This document shows, piece by piece, positions 1 through 5,296 of a stretch of 9,545 nt of DNA. Position 1 is the first letter of the stretch. Each line of letters opens with the position of its first letter. The DNA lies in the NCBI GenBank assembly GCA_026982255.1, contig JALSHL010000276.1, positions 1 through 9,545 of the forward strand, given 5' to 3'. Made by a program: the position numbers and the translations under genes. The DNA comes from Paracoccaceae bacterium. Lineage in GTDB: Bacteria > Pseudomonadota > Alphaproteobacteria > Rhodobacterales > Rhodobacteraceae. The notes under the pieces were generated by a model, which ran no database searches, was not told where the DNA came from, and worked only from the letters and a program-made list of their open reading frames with translations.

Positions 1-418
1 TGATGCCGCGCGCGACAATCCAGAAGGTGATATGCGGCGCCTGCTTGCGCCCGTCGGTGAAATTTGTCGGGCCGGGCTTGATCGTCTCGAACAGAAACTC
101 GCCCGTGTCGGGGTCGGCGGGGCAGCGACCAAAACCGCAAAAGGCGGGATCGTTGCCCTCGTTTCCGTCATAGATTCCGCTGGCGTCCGCCTGCCATATC
201 TCGACCAGCGCGTCCTTGACCGGCGCACCGGTGCCATCGAACACGATACCGCGCACGGTGATCCGCTCGCTCCTGGTATCCTCGCACAACATCTTCGCGC
301 CGAGGTCCTCGGCATAGACCCCCTCGATACCGCAGAAATTCGGTGTGCAGCCGATATGCACATAGGGGCCGGCGGTCTGCGACGGAGTTTCGCGGTAGAT
401 ATGTTTCATCATTTCCAT
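1..418 (-). CDS. pcaG: Protocatechuate 3,4-dioxygenase alpha subunit, partial (3' end beyond left edge)
   Basis: Alpha subunit of the intradiol ring-cleaving dioxygenase that converts protocatechuate to 3-carboxy-cis,cis-muconate with PcaH. About 139 codons are present of a usual ~200; the C-terminus lies off the left edge. Visible family motifs are TPSQTAGPYVHIG near the N-terminus, the EIWQADASGIYDG strand (about residues 73-85), IKPGP, and APHITFWIVARG at the edge. The alpha chain lacks the complete iron ligand set, as expected, since the metal site is in PcaH. I chose the ATG at 418: it overlaps the pcaH stop by one base (TGATG) and has GGAGGGG five bases upstream. ATGs at 412 and 409 are in frame but lie further from this site. 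It is the fourth gene of the operon and is probably translationally coupled to pcaH. The family call is firm. Confidence 0.95.
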   Translation of the reverse strand, partial: MEMMKHIYRETPSQTAGPYVHIGCTPNFCGIEGVYAEDLGAKMLCEDTRSERITVRGIVFDGTGAPVKDALVEIWQADASGIYDGNEGNDPAFCGFGRCPADPDTGEFLFETIKPGPTNFTDGRKQAPHITFWIVARGI

Positions 419-1143
419 CAGTTCCCCTCCAGCCGGTTTTCAAACATCGTCGAGCGTCGCCCACGCAGGATCACATCGAAACGATAGACCAGCGCGTCCA
501 TCGGCAACGAGGCCTTCAGGTCCAGCTTCGCAATCAACTGCTCGATACCCGCCTTGTCCGGGATGCTCGACACGATCGGGCATTTCCAGATCAGCGGATC
601 CCCCTCGAAATACATCTGCGAGATCAGCCGCTGCGCAAAGCCCGACCCGAACAGCGAGAAATGGATATGCGAGGGGCGCCAGTCATTCACCCCGTTCGGC
701 CACGGATATGGCCCCGGCTTGATCGTGCGGAACCGGTAGGAACCGTCCAGCGCGGAAACCGTGCGCCCGCACCCGCCGAAGTTTTCGTCGAGCGGCGCCA
801 GATAGCCGTCCTTTTTATGCCGGTAACGCCCGCCCGCGTTGGCCTGCCAGACCTCGATCAGGACGTTCGGCACCGGATGGCCGTTTTCGTCGAGAATACG
901 CCCCTCGACGATAATCCGTTCGCCAATCGGCAACCCGTCCCCCTTGGCGTAGTTCAGCACCATATCGTTGTCGAGCGGGCCGAGCAGGCTATGCCCGAAA
1001 CGCGGACCGGTTTCCTCGGAAGGGGTGGTCGGCAGCGACAGCAGCGGATGCGTCGGCGAGCGTTTGATGCTGGTCTTGTATTGCGGCGTCAGGGCAGGGG
1101 GCTGCCAGCTCCTGTCGCGGTGGATGAATGCGGTTCTGCTCAT
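418..1143 (-). CDS. pcaH: Protocatechuate 3,4-dioxygenase beta subunit
   Basis: Catalytic subunit carrying the non-haem Fe(III) of protocatechuate 3,4-dioxygenase (cytoplasmic, beta-ketoadipate pathway). It is 241 aa, the normal family length. The ligand set is complete: Tyr107 (in GGRYRHKKD), Tyr146 (in PGPYPWPNG), His159 and His161 (in RPSHIHFSLFG). The spacing between them matches the Pseudomonas putida ligands Tyr408, Tyr447, His460 and His462, and Arg156 corresponds to the conserved active-site arginine. The start ATG overlaps the pcaC stop by 4 bp (ATGA), with GGAGG within the end of pcaC as ribosome binding site. Its stop overlaps the pcaG start by one base. The active site looks intact, so a functional enzyme is expected. 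The related catechol 1,2-dioxygenases are excluded by the adjacent PcaG and PcaC. Confidence 0.97.
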   Translation of the reverse strand: MSRTAFIHRDRSWQPPALTPQYKTSIKRSPTHPLLSLPTTPSEETGPRFGHSLLGPLDNDMVLNYAKGDGLPIGERIIVEGRILDENGHPVPNVLIEVWQANAGGRYRHKKDGYLAPLDENFGGCGRTVSALDGSYRFRTIKPGPYPWPNGVNDWRPSHIHFSLFGSGFAQRLISQMYFEGDPLIWKCPIVSSIPDKAGIEQLIAKLDLKASLPMDALVYRFDVILRGRRSTMFENRLEGN

Positions 1144-1514
1144 GCCTCGCCCTCCATTTCGGCCAGCGTTTCCTTCACAACCTTCAGTGCGTGGTTCGCC
1201 CGTGGCACACCGGCATAAACCGCGACGTGCAGCATGACTTCCAGTATATCCTCGCGCGTGGCGCCGGTATTGGCGGTGGCGCGGGTGTGCAAGGCCAGTT
1301 CCTCGAAATTTCCCAGCCCTGCCAGCAGGGCCAGCGTGATCATCGAGCGTTCGCGCCTGCTGATGTTCGGACGCGCCCAGACCGAGCCCCAGGCCCCTTC
1401 GGTGACAAACTCCTGAAACGGCGCGTCGAATCCGGCGGTGGCTCTGCTGTCCACATAGGAATCGCCGAGAACCTCCCGCCGCACAGCCATCCCCTTGTCA
1501 AAATGTTCAGACAA
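1140..1514 (-). CDS. pcaC: 4-carboxymuconolactone decarboxylase
   Basis: Decarboxylates gamma-carboxymuconolactone to beta-ketoadipate enol-lactone, the step before PcaD. It is 124 aa, typical for stand-alone PcaC, and a single-domain CMD/AhpD-like helical fold. Diagnostic stretches are MAVRREVLGDSYVDSR near the N-terminus, WARPNISRRERSMITLALLAGL in the middle, and EELALHTRATANTGATREDILEV followed by HVAVYAGVPRANHA. The start is TTG at 1514, inside the 3' end of pcaD (8-bp overlap), with AGGAG seven bases upstream in the pcaD tail. The alternative ATG at 1490 would remove the usual N-terminal residues. The gene ends in a 4-bp ATGA overlap with pcaH. The TTG start suggests expression is limited by or coupled to pcaD translation (inference). 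Confidence 0.95.
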   Translation of the reverse strand: MSEHFDKGMAVRREVLGDSYVDSRATAGFDAPFQEFVTEGAWGSVWARPNISRRERSMITLALLAGLGNFEELALHTRATANTGATREDILEVMLHVAVYAGVPRANHALKVVKETLAEMEGEA

Positions 1515-2301
1515 TGCCGTTCTCCTGCATAAAGGCGGTGATCAGCGCTGCGGTTTCAAGGGGTTGCTCCACGCAGGGCAGATGTCCGGCCTTGCGGATG
1601 ACCTCGAAGCGGCTGCCGGCAATCAGACTGGCGGTCTCGGCCACCAGATCGGGCGGGGTGGAGCCATCCTCGGCTCCGGCAATCGCCAACACCGGCAGGC
1701 TCAGACGCGCGGTGCTGTCGAACAGGTCGGTTTCGGCAATCGCCTGTGAGCAACCGACATAGCCCTCCACCGGTGTGCGGCATAGCATGTGGCGCCATCC
1801 GGCCAGTTCATCCGCATTGTTTTCATGAAAAGGTCTGGAAAACCAGCGCTCAAGAATGCTTTCTTCGAGTGAGGCAATGCCGCCCTCGCGCACGGCGCGC
1901 ACGCGGTCCTCCCAGATTTGTTCGTTGCCGATTCTGGCGGCCGTATCCATCAGAACCGCCGCTTTCAGCAAATCCGGCCGCTCCGCCGCCAGCCCCTGCG
2001 CGATCATACCGCCAATGGACAGCCCCACCATCATCGCCTGTCCTATCCCGAGCGTATCGAGAATCGCCGCGGCATCCTGCACCAGATCCCCCATGAAATA
2101 GGGGGCATCCGGTGCATCTGTCAGCCCGTGCCCGCGCGTATCATACCGGATGAAACGCAAACCGTCGGGCAGGTGGGGCAGCAGGGCATCCCAGACCCGC
2201 AGATCGGTGCCCAGAGAGTTGGAAAACAGAACCGGAAACCCGTCCGGCGATCCGTCAATCCGGATGTGCATCCGGATTCCGTTGGCCTTGATGATACGCA
2301 T
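1507..2301 (-). CDS. pcaD: 3-oxoadipate enol-lactonase
   Basis: Alpha/beta-hydrolase that opens beta-ketoadipate enol-lactone to beta-ketoadipate. It is 264 aa, the standard length. The catalytic triad is visible: Ser95 in the nucleophile elbow GLSIGG, Asp212 in EDGSTPP and His240 in AGHLPCVE. SNSLGTD (about 27-33) forms the oxyanion region. I chose the ATG at 2301 because GGGAGG lies five bases upstream and homologues begin near MRIIKANGI; a longer reading frame to 2346 adds 15 residues of non-family sequence (MQAAMCILCFDREVR). It is the first gene of the pcaDCHG operon, a common alphaproteobacterial order in which pcaB often follows pcaG (outside this window). The regulator PcaQ, often encoded next to pcaD, is not here: a tRNA gene lies upstream instead. 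Confidence 0.95.
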   Translation of the reverse strand: MRIIKANGIRMHIRIDGSPDGFPVLFSNSLGTDLRVWDALLPHLPDGLRFIRYDTRGHGLTDAPDAPYFMGDLVQDAAAILDTLGIGQAMMVGLSIGGMIAQGLAAERPDLLKAAVLMDTAARIGNEQIWEDRVRAVREGGIASLEESILERWFSRPFHENNADELAGWRHMLCRTPVEGYVGCSQAIAETDLFDSTARLSLPVLAIAGAEDGSTPPDLVAETASLIAGSRFEVIRKAGHLPCVEQPLETAALITAFMQENGIV

Positions 2302-2384
2302 GCGAACCTCCCTGTCGAAACACAGGATACACATCGCTGCCTGCAAGTAAAACAGGAAAGAAAACGGGGCGGAAACAGGGAATT

Positions 2385-2407
2385 TTACGGATTTCGGAAA
2401 TGTGCAA
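2385..2407. promoter_or_regulatory. Imperfect 23-bp dyad upstream of pcaD, candidate operator
   Basis: The core ATTTC-G-GAAAT (2391-2401) is a perfect 11-bp palindrome. It extends with a few more matched pairs (TT-C outside on the left, G-AA on the right) to 23 bp centred on 2396, about 95 bp upstream of the pcaD start codon. LysR-type regulators such as PcaQ and IclR-type regulators bind short dyads in this kind of position, so an operator for the pca genes is a reasonable inference. It does not match the Sinorhizobium PcaQ box as I remember it. The rest of the 173-bp gap (2302-2474) holds the tRNA promoter and no gene. Confidence 0.35.
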
Positions 2408-2416
2408 ATATTCCTC

Positions 2417-2445
2417 TTGCCGCCCCCAATCCGAATTGCTATATC
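2417..2445 (+). promoter_or_regulatory. Sigma70-type promoter for tRNA-Asn
   Basis: TTGCCG at 2417-2422 and TATATC at 2440-2445 are separated by exactly 17 bp. The predicted transcription start is near 2452, about 23 nt upstream of the mature tRNA 5' end. Spacing and position are what is expected for a stand-alone tRNA gene. Confidence 0.65.
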
Positions 2446-2474
2446 GCCCTCACCGACGCGAAAGCGTGCCCTGT

Positions 2475-2549
2475 TCCGGCGTAGCTCAGTGGTAGAGCAG
2501 TTGACTGTTAATCAATTTGTCGTAGGTTCGATCCCTACCGCCGGAGCCA
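2475..2549 (+). tRNA. tRNA-Asn (anticodon GTT)
   Basis: Complete 75-nt cloverleaf with the 3' CCA encoded (2547-2549). The acceptor stem TCCGGCG pairs with CGCCGGA over 7 bp. The D arm is GCTC/GAGC, the anticodon stem is GTTGA/TCAAT with loop CTGTTAA, and the T arm is GTAGG-TTCGATC-CCTAC. The anticodon GTT (2507-2509) reads AAC/AAU. The discriminator base is G (2546), as usual for bacterial tRNA-Asn. All stems are intact. It converges on the L,D-transpeptidase-like gene, leaving only 22 bp between the tRNA 3' end and that gene's stop codon, and no clear terminator is visible for either. Confidence 0.98.
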
Positions 2550-2571
2550 CATTCCCCCCGATTTCAAGACC

Positions 2572-3231
2572 TTAAGCGACGATGATCCGGCTGCCGACCG
2601 CAACGCGGTCATACAGGTGGATGATGTCCTGATGGATCATGCGCACGCAGCCGCTGCTGACCGCGCGACCGATGGAATAGACATCGGAATTGGAATGCAC
2701 ACGGTAAAGCGTGTCGCGCCCGTTCTGATAGATATACAGACCGCGCGCGCCCAACGGATTGTTCGGCCCCGGGTCCATACCGCCGTTCGCGGCACTATAG
2801 GGTTCGAGCGAGGGGTCCCGCGCGATCATCTCGGCCGGCGGGGTCCAGCGCGGCCATTTCTGTTTGCGCCCGATGATCGCCTCGCCTTTCCAGCCAAATC
2901 CGGCGCGGCCCAGACCGACGCCGTAGCGCATGGCAATGCCGTCTTCCTGCACATGATACAGATAGAAAGTGGAGGTATCGACATAGATCGTGCCGGGCGC
3001 CTCGCCGGTGGGGTCCACGACCTCGCGACGATAGAAACCCGGGTGGATTTTCTCCGGCGGGATGGCCGGCACGGGGAAACGCTCGTCGGGCAGCGGTCCA
3101 TAAAGCACCGTCGGGTCGGGCGCCTTGCTGCTGAGGGCCGGCGTCACCTCGCACCCTGCAAGGGCAAGAGCGGACAGGCTCGCCCCTCCGGCAAGAAGGC
3201 TTCGGCGGCTGATGGTGTGGCTGAAAGACAT
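2572..3231 (-). CDS. L,D-transpeptidase family (YkuD) lipoprotein
   Basis: Predicted periplasmic cell-wall enzyme of the YkuD/ErfK fold, which forms or exchanges L,D-linkages in peptidoglycan or attaches lipoprotein to it. It is 219 aa from the ATG at 3231 (AAGGG upstream). The N-terminus has a twin-arginine-like SRRSLLAGG (8-16) followed by a lipobox LAGC with Cys27, so the product is probably a lipoprotein, possibly exported by Tat (inference). The catalytic domain spans about 80-219: the strand GTIYVDTSTFYLY, then NPLGARGLYIY, and the active site with His179 (YRVHSNSD) and nucleophile Cys195 in SSGCVRM with Arg197. The usual SHGC here reads SSGC, a common variant. A longer frame to 3300 lacks a convincing start. 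No partner genes adjoin it, so the exact substrate is unknown. Confidence 0.88.
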   Translation of the reverse strand: MSFSHTISRRSLLAGGASLSALALAGCEVTPALSSKAPDPTVLYGPLPDERFPVPAIPPEKIHPGFYRREVVDPTGEAPGTIYVDTSTFYLYHVQEDGIAMRYGVGLGRAGFGWKGEAIIGRKQKWPRWTPPAEMIARDPSLEPYSAANGGMDPGPNNPLGARGLYIYQNGRDTLYRVHSNSDVYSIGRAVSSGCVRMIHQDIIHLYDRVAVGSRIIVA

Positions 3232-3260
3232 GGTATACCCTTGTAAATATGCAAAACTTG

Positions 3261-3290
3261 ATATCGCCTCCGGACAACCGGAAGCGTCAA
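3261..3290 (-). promoter_or_regulatory. Possible promoter of the L,D-transpeptidase-like gene
   Basis: On the minus strand TTGACG (3285-3290) is followed after 18 bp by CGATAT (3261-3266), about 30 bp upstream of the start codon at 3231. The -35 box is good and the -10 box is weak. The spacer contains a small perfect inverted repeat, TCCGG-ACAA-CCGGA (3269-3282), which could be an operator or chance. Confidence 0.4.
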
Positions 3291-3298
3291 GAGGATGC

Positions 3299-3317
3299 AA
3301 AAGCCCCGACGGGGTTT
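3299..3317 (-). terminator. Intrinsic terminator after the guaA-ABM pair
   Basis: Read on the minus strand, a short GC hairpin CCCC-GTC-GGGG (3304-3314) is followed by C and four Ts (3299-3302). It begins 9 bases after the stop of the small monooxygenase-like gene, so it probably ends the guaA transcript before the L,D-transpeptidase-like promoter. The stem is short, so read-through is possible. Confidence 0.6.
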
Positions 3318-3323
3318 CAAGGG

Positions 3324-3608
3324 TTATTCGGGGGAATCACCGGAAATAACGTAGGATCGGGCCAGATGGGCGGTCGCCTTGCCCCAGTCCGAGGCTTTTA
3401 CCCGCGCCTGATGTGCCTCGAACGCCGCGCGGTCGCGAAACCTTTCGTTAACCAGATAGCGTTCCGGATTCGCCGGATCGGGACGTACATCGAAGGAAAT
3501 GCACCCCGCCTCGGCACGGGTCAGGGCGATATGCTCCGGCAGATGCGCCTCGACAACCGGCAAATCGGCCTCGGGCACCTCCAGATATCCCGTCAGGGTC
3601 ACTCCCAT
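3324..3608 (-). CDS. Small ABM-fold (antibiotic biosynthesis monooxygenase-like) protein
   Basis: A 94-aa protein resembling the YgiN/ABM ferredoxin-like dimeric alpha+beta barrel family, which includes quinol monooxygenases and haem-degrading enzymes but also many proteins of unknown role. Family-like features are a first strand MGVTLTGYLEV, a helix region with ADLPVVEAHLPEHIALTRAEAGCISFDV, then NPERYLVNERFRDRAAFEAHQARVKAS. The last part matches the usual ERW-x-D/AFxxHxxS pattern, with ERF in place of ERW. The ATG at 3608 lies inside the end of guaA (10-bp overlap), implying cotranscription and translational coupling. A GTG at 3602 overlapping the guaA stop (GTGA) is an alternative start. 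No strong ribosome binding site precedes either. The substrate cannot be told from the sequence. Confidence 0.8.
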   Translation of the reverse strand: MGVTLTGYLEVPEADLPVVEAHLPEHIALTRAEAGCISFDVRPDPANPERYLVNERFRDRAAFEAHQARVKASDWGKATAHLARSYVISGDSPE

Positions 3609-5164
3609 TCGATGGTGCCCGGCGGTTTGGAGGTGATGTCATAGGTCACACGGTTGATGCCCTCGACCTCGTTGATGATCCGCGTTGCGGTCTCGCCAAG
3701 AAATTCATGCGTGAACGGATAATAATCCGCCGTCATACCGTCGACCGAGTTCACCGCCCGCAGCGCGCAGGCAAAATCATAGGTGCGCCCGTCGCCCATC
3801 ACGCCGACCGTGCGCACCGGCAGAATGGCGACGAATGCCTGCCAGATATCGTCATAGAGACCATGTTTGCGGATCTGGTCCATATATACTGCATCGGCCT
3901 CGCGCAGGATGTCGATTTTCTGGCGCGTGATCTCGCCCGGGCAGCGTATGGCGAGGCCCGGACCGGGGAAGGGGTGGCGACCGACGAAACTGGCGGGCAG
4001 GCCCAACTCGCGCCCCAGCGCCCGCACCTCGTCCTTGAACAGCTCGCGCAGGGGTTCGACCAGTTCCATATCCATGCGTTCGGGCAAGCCGCCAACATTG
4101 TGGTGGCTCTTGATAGTGACCGAGGGGCCGCCGGAAAAGCTGACACTCTCGATCACATCGGGATAGAGCGTGCCCTGCGCCAGAAACTTCGCGCCGCCCA
4201 CGGATTTCGCGTGTTTTTCGAACACGTCGATAAACAGCTTGCCGATGATCTTGCGTTTGGTTTCGGGGTCGGATTGCCCCTCCAGTTCGCCCAGAAACAG
4301 TTCGGACTCGTCCGCATGGACCAGCGGAATATTGTAGTTGTCGCGGAACATCGAGATCACCTCGTCCGCCTCGCCCTTGCGCATCAGGCCGGTATCGACA
4401 AACACGCAGGTCAGCTGGTCGCCGATCGCCTCGTGGATCAGCACCGCCGCGACCGAGGAATCGACCCCGCCGGACAACCCGCAAATCACCTTGGCATCGC
4501 CCACCTGTTCGCGGATTTCGGCAATCGCCTGTTCCTTGTAGGCCCCCATCGTCCAGTCGCCGGTAAAGCCCGCCATGTCGGTGAAATTCTTCAGCAGGCG
4601 CGCGCCGTTCGGCGTGTGGTGGACCTCGGGATGGAACTGCGTGCCATAGAATTTCCGGTCCGCATCCGCGATGATCGCATAGGGCGCGTTCGGCGAGGTG
4701 CCGATGATCTCGAACCCCGGTGCCATTTCGGTGACGCGGTCGCCGTGGGACATCCAGACCTCTTCGGGACCGTTTTCGAACAGACCGGCAAAAATCGGAT
4801 CGTTTTCGTGATTGCCCGCAGGCTCGACAAAGGCGCGGCCGAATTCGGCGTGGTGACCGCTTTCGACCTTGCCGCCAAGCTGCTCCATCATCACCTGCTG
4901 CCCGTAGCAGATGCCAAAGATCGGCAGCCCCATTTCGAACAGTTCCTGCGGTGCGCGCGGGCTGTCCGGTTCCGTCACGCTGGCCGGCCCGCCGGACAGG
5001 ATCACGGCCTTGGGGGCAAAGGCGCGGATGCTTTCGGCGGTGACTTTGTTGAACGGGTGGATTTCGCAATAGATATTGCTCTCGCGCAAGCGTCGCGCGA
5101 TCAGCTGCGTTACCTGCGAGCCGAAATCGATGATGAGAAGGCGGTCATGTGTTTGTGTGCTCAT
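3599..5164 (-). CDS. guaA: GMP synthase (glutamine-hydrolysing)
   Basis: Converts XMP to GMP using ATP and glutamine, the last step of de novo guanine nucleotide synthesis. It is 521 aa (Escherichia coli 525) and complete. The N-terminal class I glutamine amidotransferase domain covers about 8-200, with Cys86 in GICYGQQ, His178 and Glu180 in FHPEVHH forming the triad. The ATP pyrophosphatase domain starts near 208 with the P-loop SGGVDSS (231-237). The C-terminal dimerisation domain ends in the typical KPPGTIEWE. The start ATG at 5164 fits the conserved MSTQTHDRLLIIDFGSQ; no Shine-Dalgarno sequence is visible upstream, and the best promoter would start transcription at the A of the ATG (see the promoter entry). 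Its 3' end overlaps the small ABM-type gene by 10 bp. Confidence 0.98.
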   Translation of the reverse strand: MSTQTHDRLLIIDFGSQVTQLIARRLRESNIYCEIHPFNKVTAESIRAFAPKAVILSGGPASVTEPDSPRAPQELFEMGLPIFGICYGQQVMMEQLGGKVESGHHAEFGRAFVEPAGNHENDPIFAGLFENGPEEVWMSHGDRVTEMAPGFEIIGTSPNAPYAIIADADRKFYGTQFHPEVHHTPNGARLLKNFTDMAGFTGDWTMGAYKEQAIAEIREQVGDAKVICGLSGGVDSSVAAVLIHEAIGDQLTCVFVDTGLMRKGEADEVISMFRDNYNIPLVHADESELFLGELEGQSDPETKRKIIGKLFIDVFEKHAKSVGGAKFLAQGTLYPDVIESVSFSGGPSVTIKSHHNVGGLPERMDMELVEPLRELFKDEVRALGRELGLPASFVGRHPFPGPGLAIRCPGEITRQKIDILREADAVYMDQIRKHGLYDDIWQAFVAILPVRTVGVMGDGRTYDFACALRAVNSVDGMTADYYPFTHEFLGETATRIINEVEGINRVTYDITSKPPGTIEWE

Positions 5165-5170
5165 GGCCGC

Positions 5171-5199
5171 TGTTTAGGGTGCGGGGCGGATTCGCGCAA
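5171..5199 (-). promoter_or_regulatory. Candidate guaA promoter implying a leaderless mRNA
   Basis: On the minus strand TTGCGC (5194-5199) and TAAACA (5171-5176) are 17 bp apart. The -10-like box ends 6 nt before the guaA ATG (5164), so transcription would begin at or next to the start codon. This fits the absence of a ribosome binding site. It is a motif match only; the alternative is a TAAAAT box at 5243-5248 further upstream. Confidence 0.4.
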
Positions 5200-5257
5200 G
5201 GTGTCGCGGATGGTCGTTATGTTGGCGGTTTCGGGCGGGGGAATTTTACGGGGCGCC

Positions 5258-5263
5258 TATAAT
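5258..5263 (+). promoter_or_regulatory. -10 element for the MttB-family gene
   Basis: A perfect TATAAT lies 33 bp upstream of the ATG at 5297 in the 132-bp divergent gap between guaA and the MttB-family gene. The expected start of transcription is near 5270. No recognisable -35 box lies 16-18 bp upstream (the spacer region is G-rich), so either an activator is needed or the match is chance. Confidence 0.4.
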
Positions 5264-5296
5264 GAAGCCTCGCAGAACAACTTCAGGATTGCGCCC

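Noticed and set aside
343..1218. 291-codon plus-strand frame across pcaH
   Set aside because: It lies antisense to pcaH, whose active-site residues are intact; the composition is that of a shadow frame.
2377..2445. Sinorhizobium-type PcaQ box upstream of pcaD
   Set aside because: I found no ATAACC-N4-GGTTAA-like sequence; only an unrelated dyad is present.
3707..5296. 530-codon open frame on the plus strand antisense to guaA, continuous with the MttB-family gene
   Set aside because: It mirrors the guaA coding sequence, has the low-complexity Arg/Gly/Asp composition typical of antisense frames in GC-rich DNA, and the MttB family sequence begins only at the ATG at 5297.
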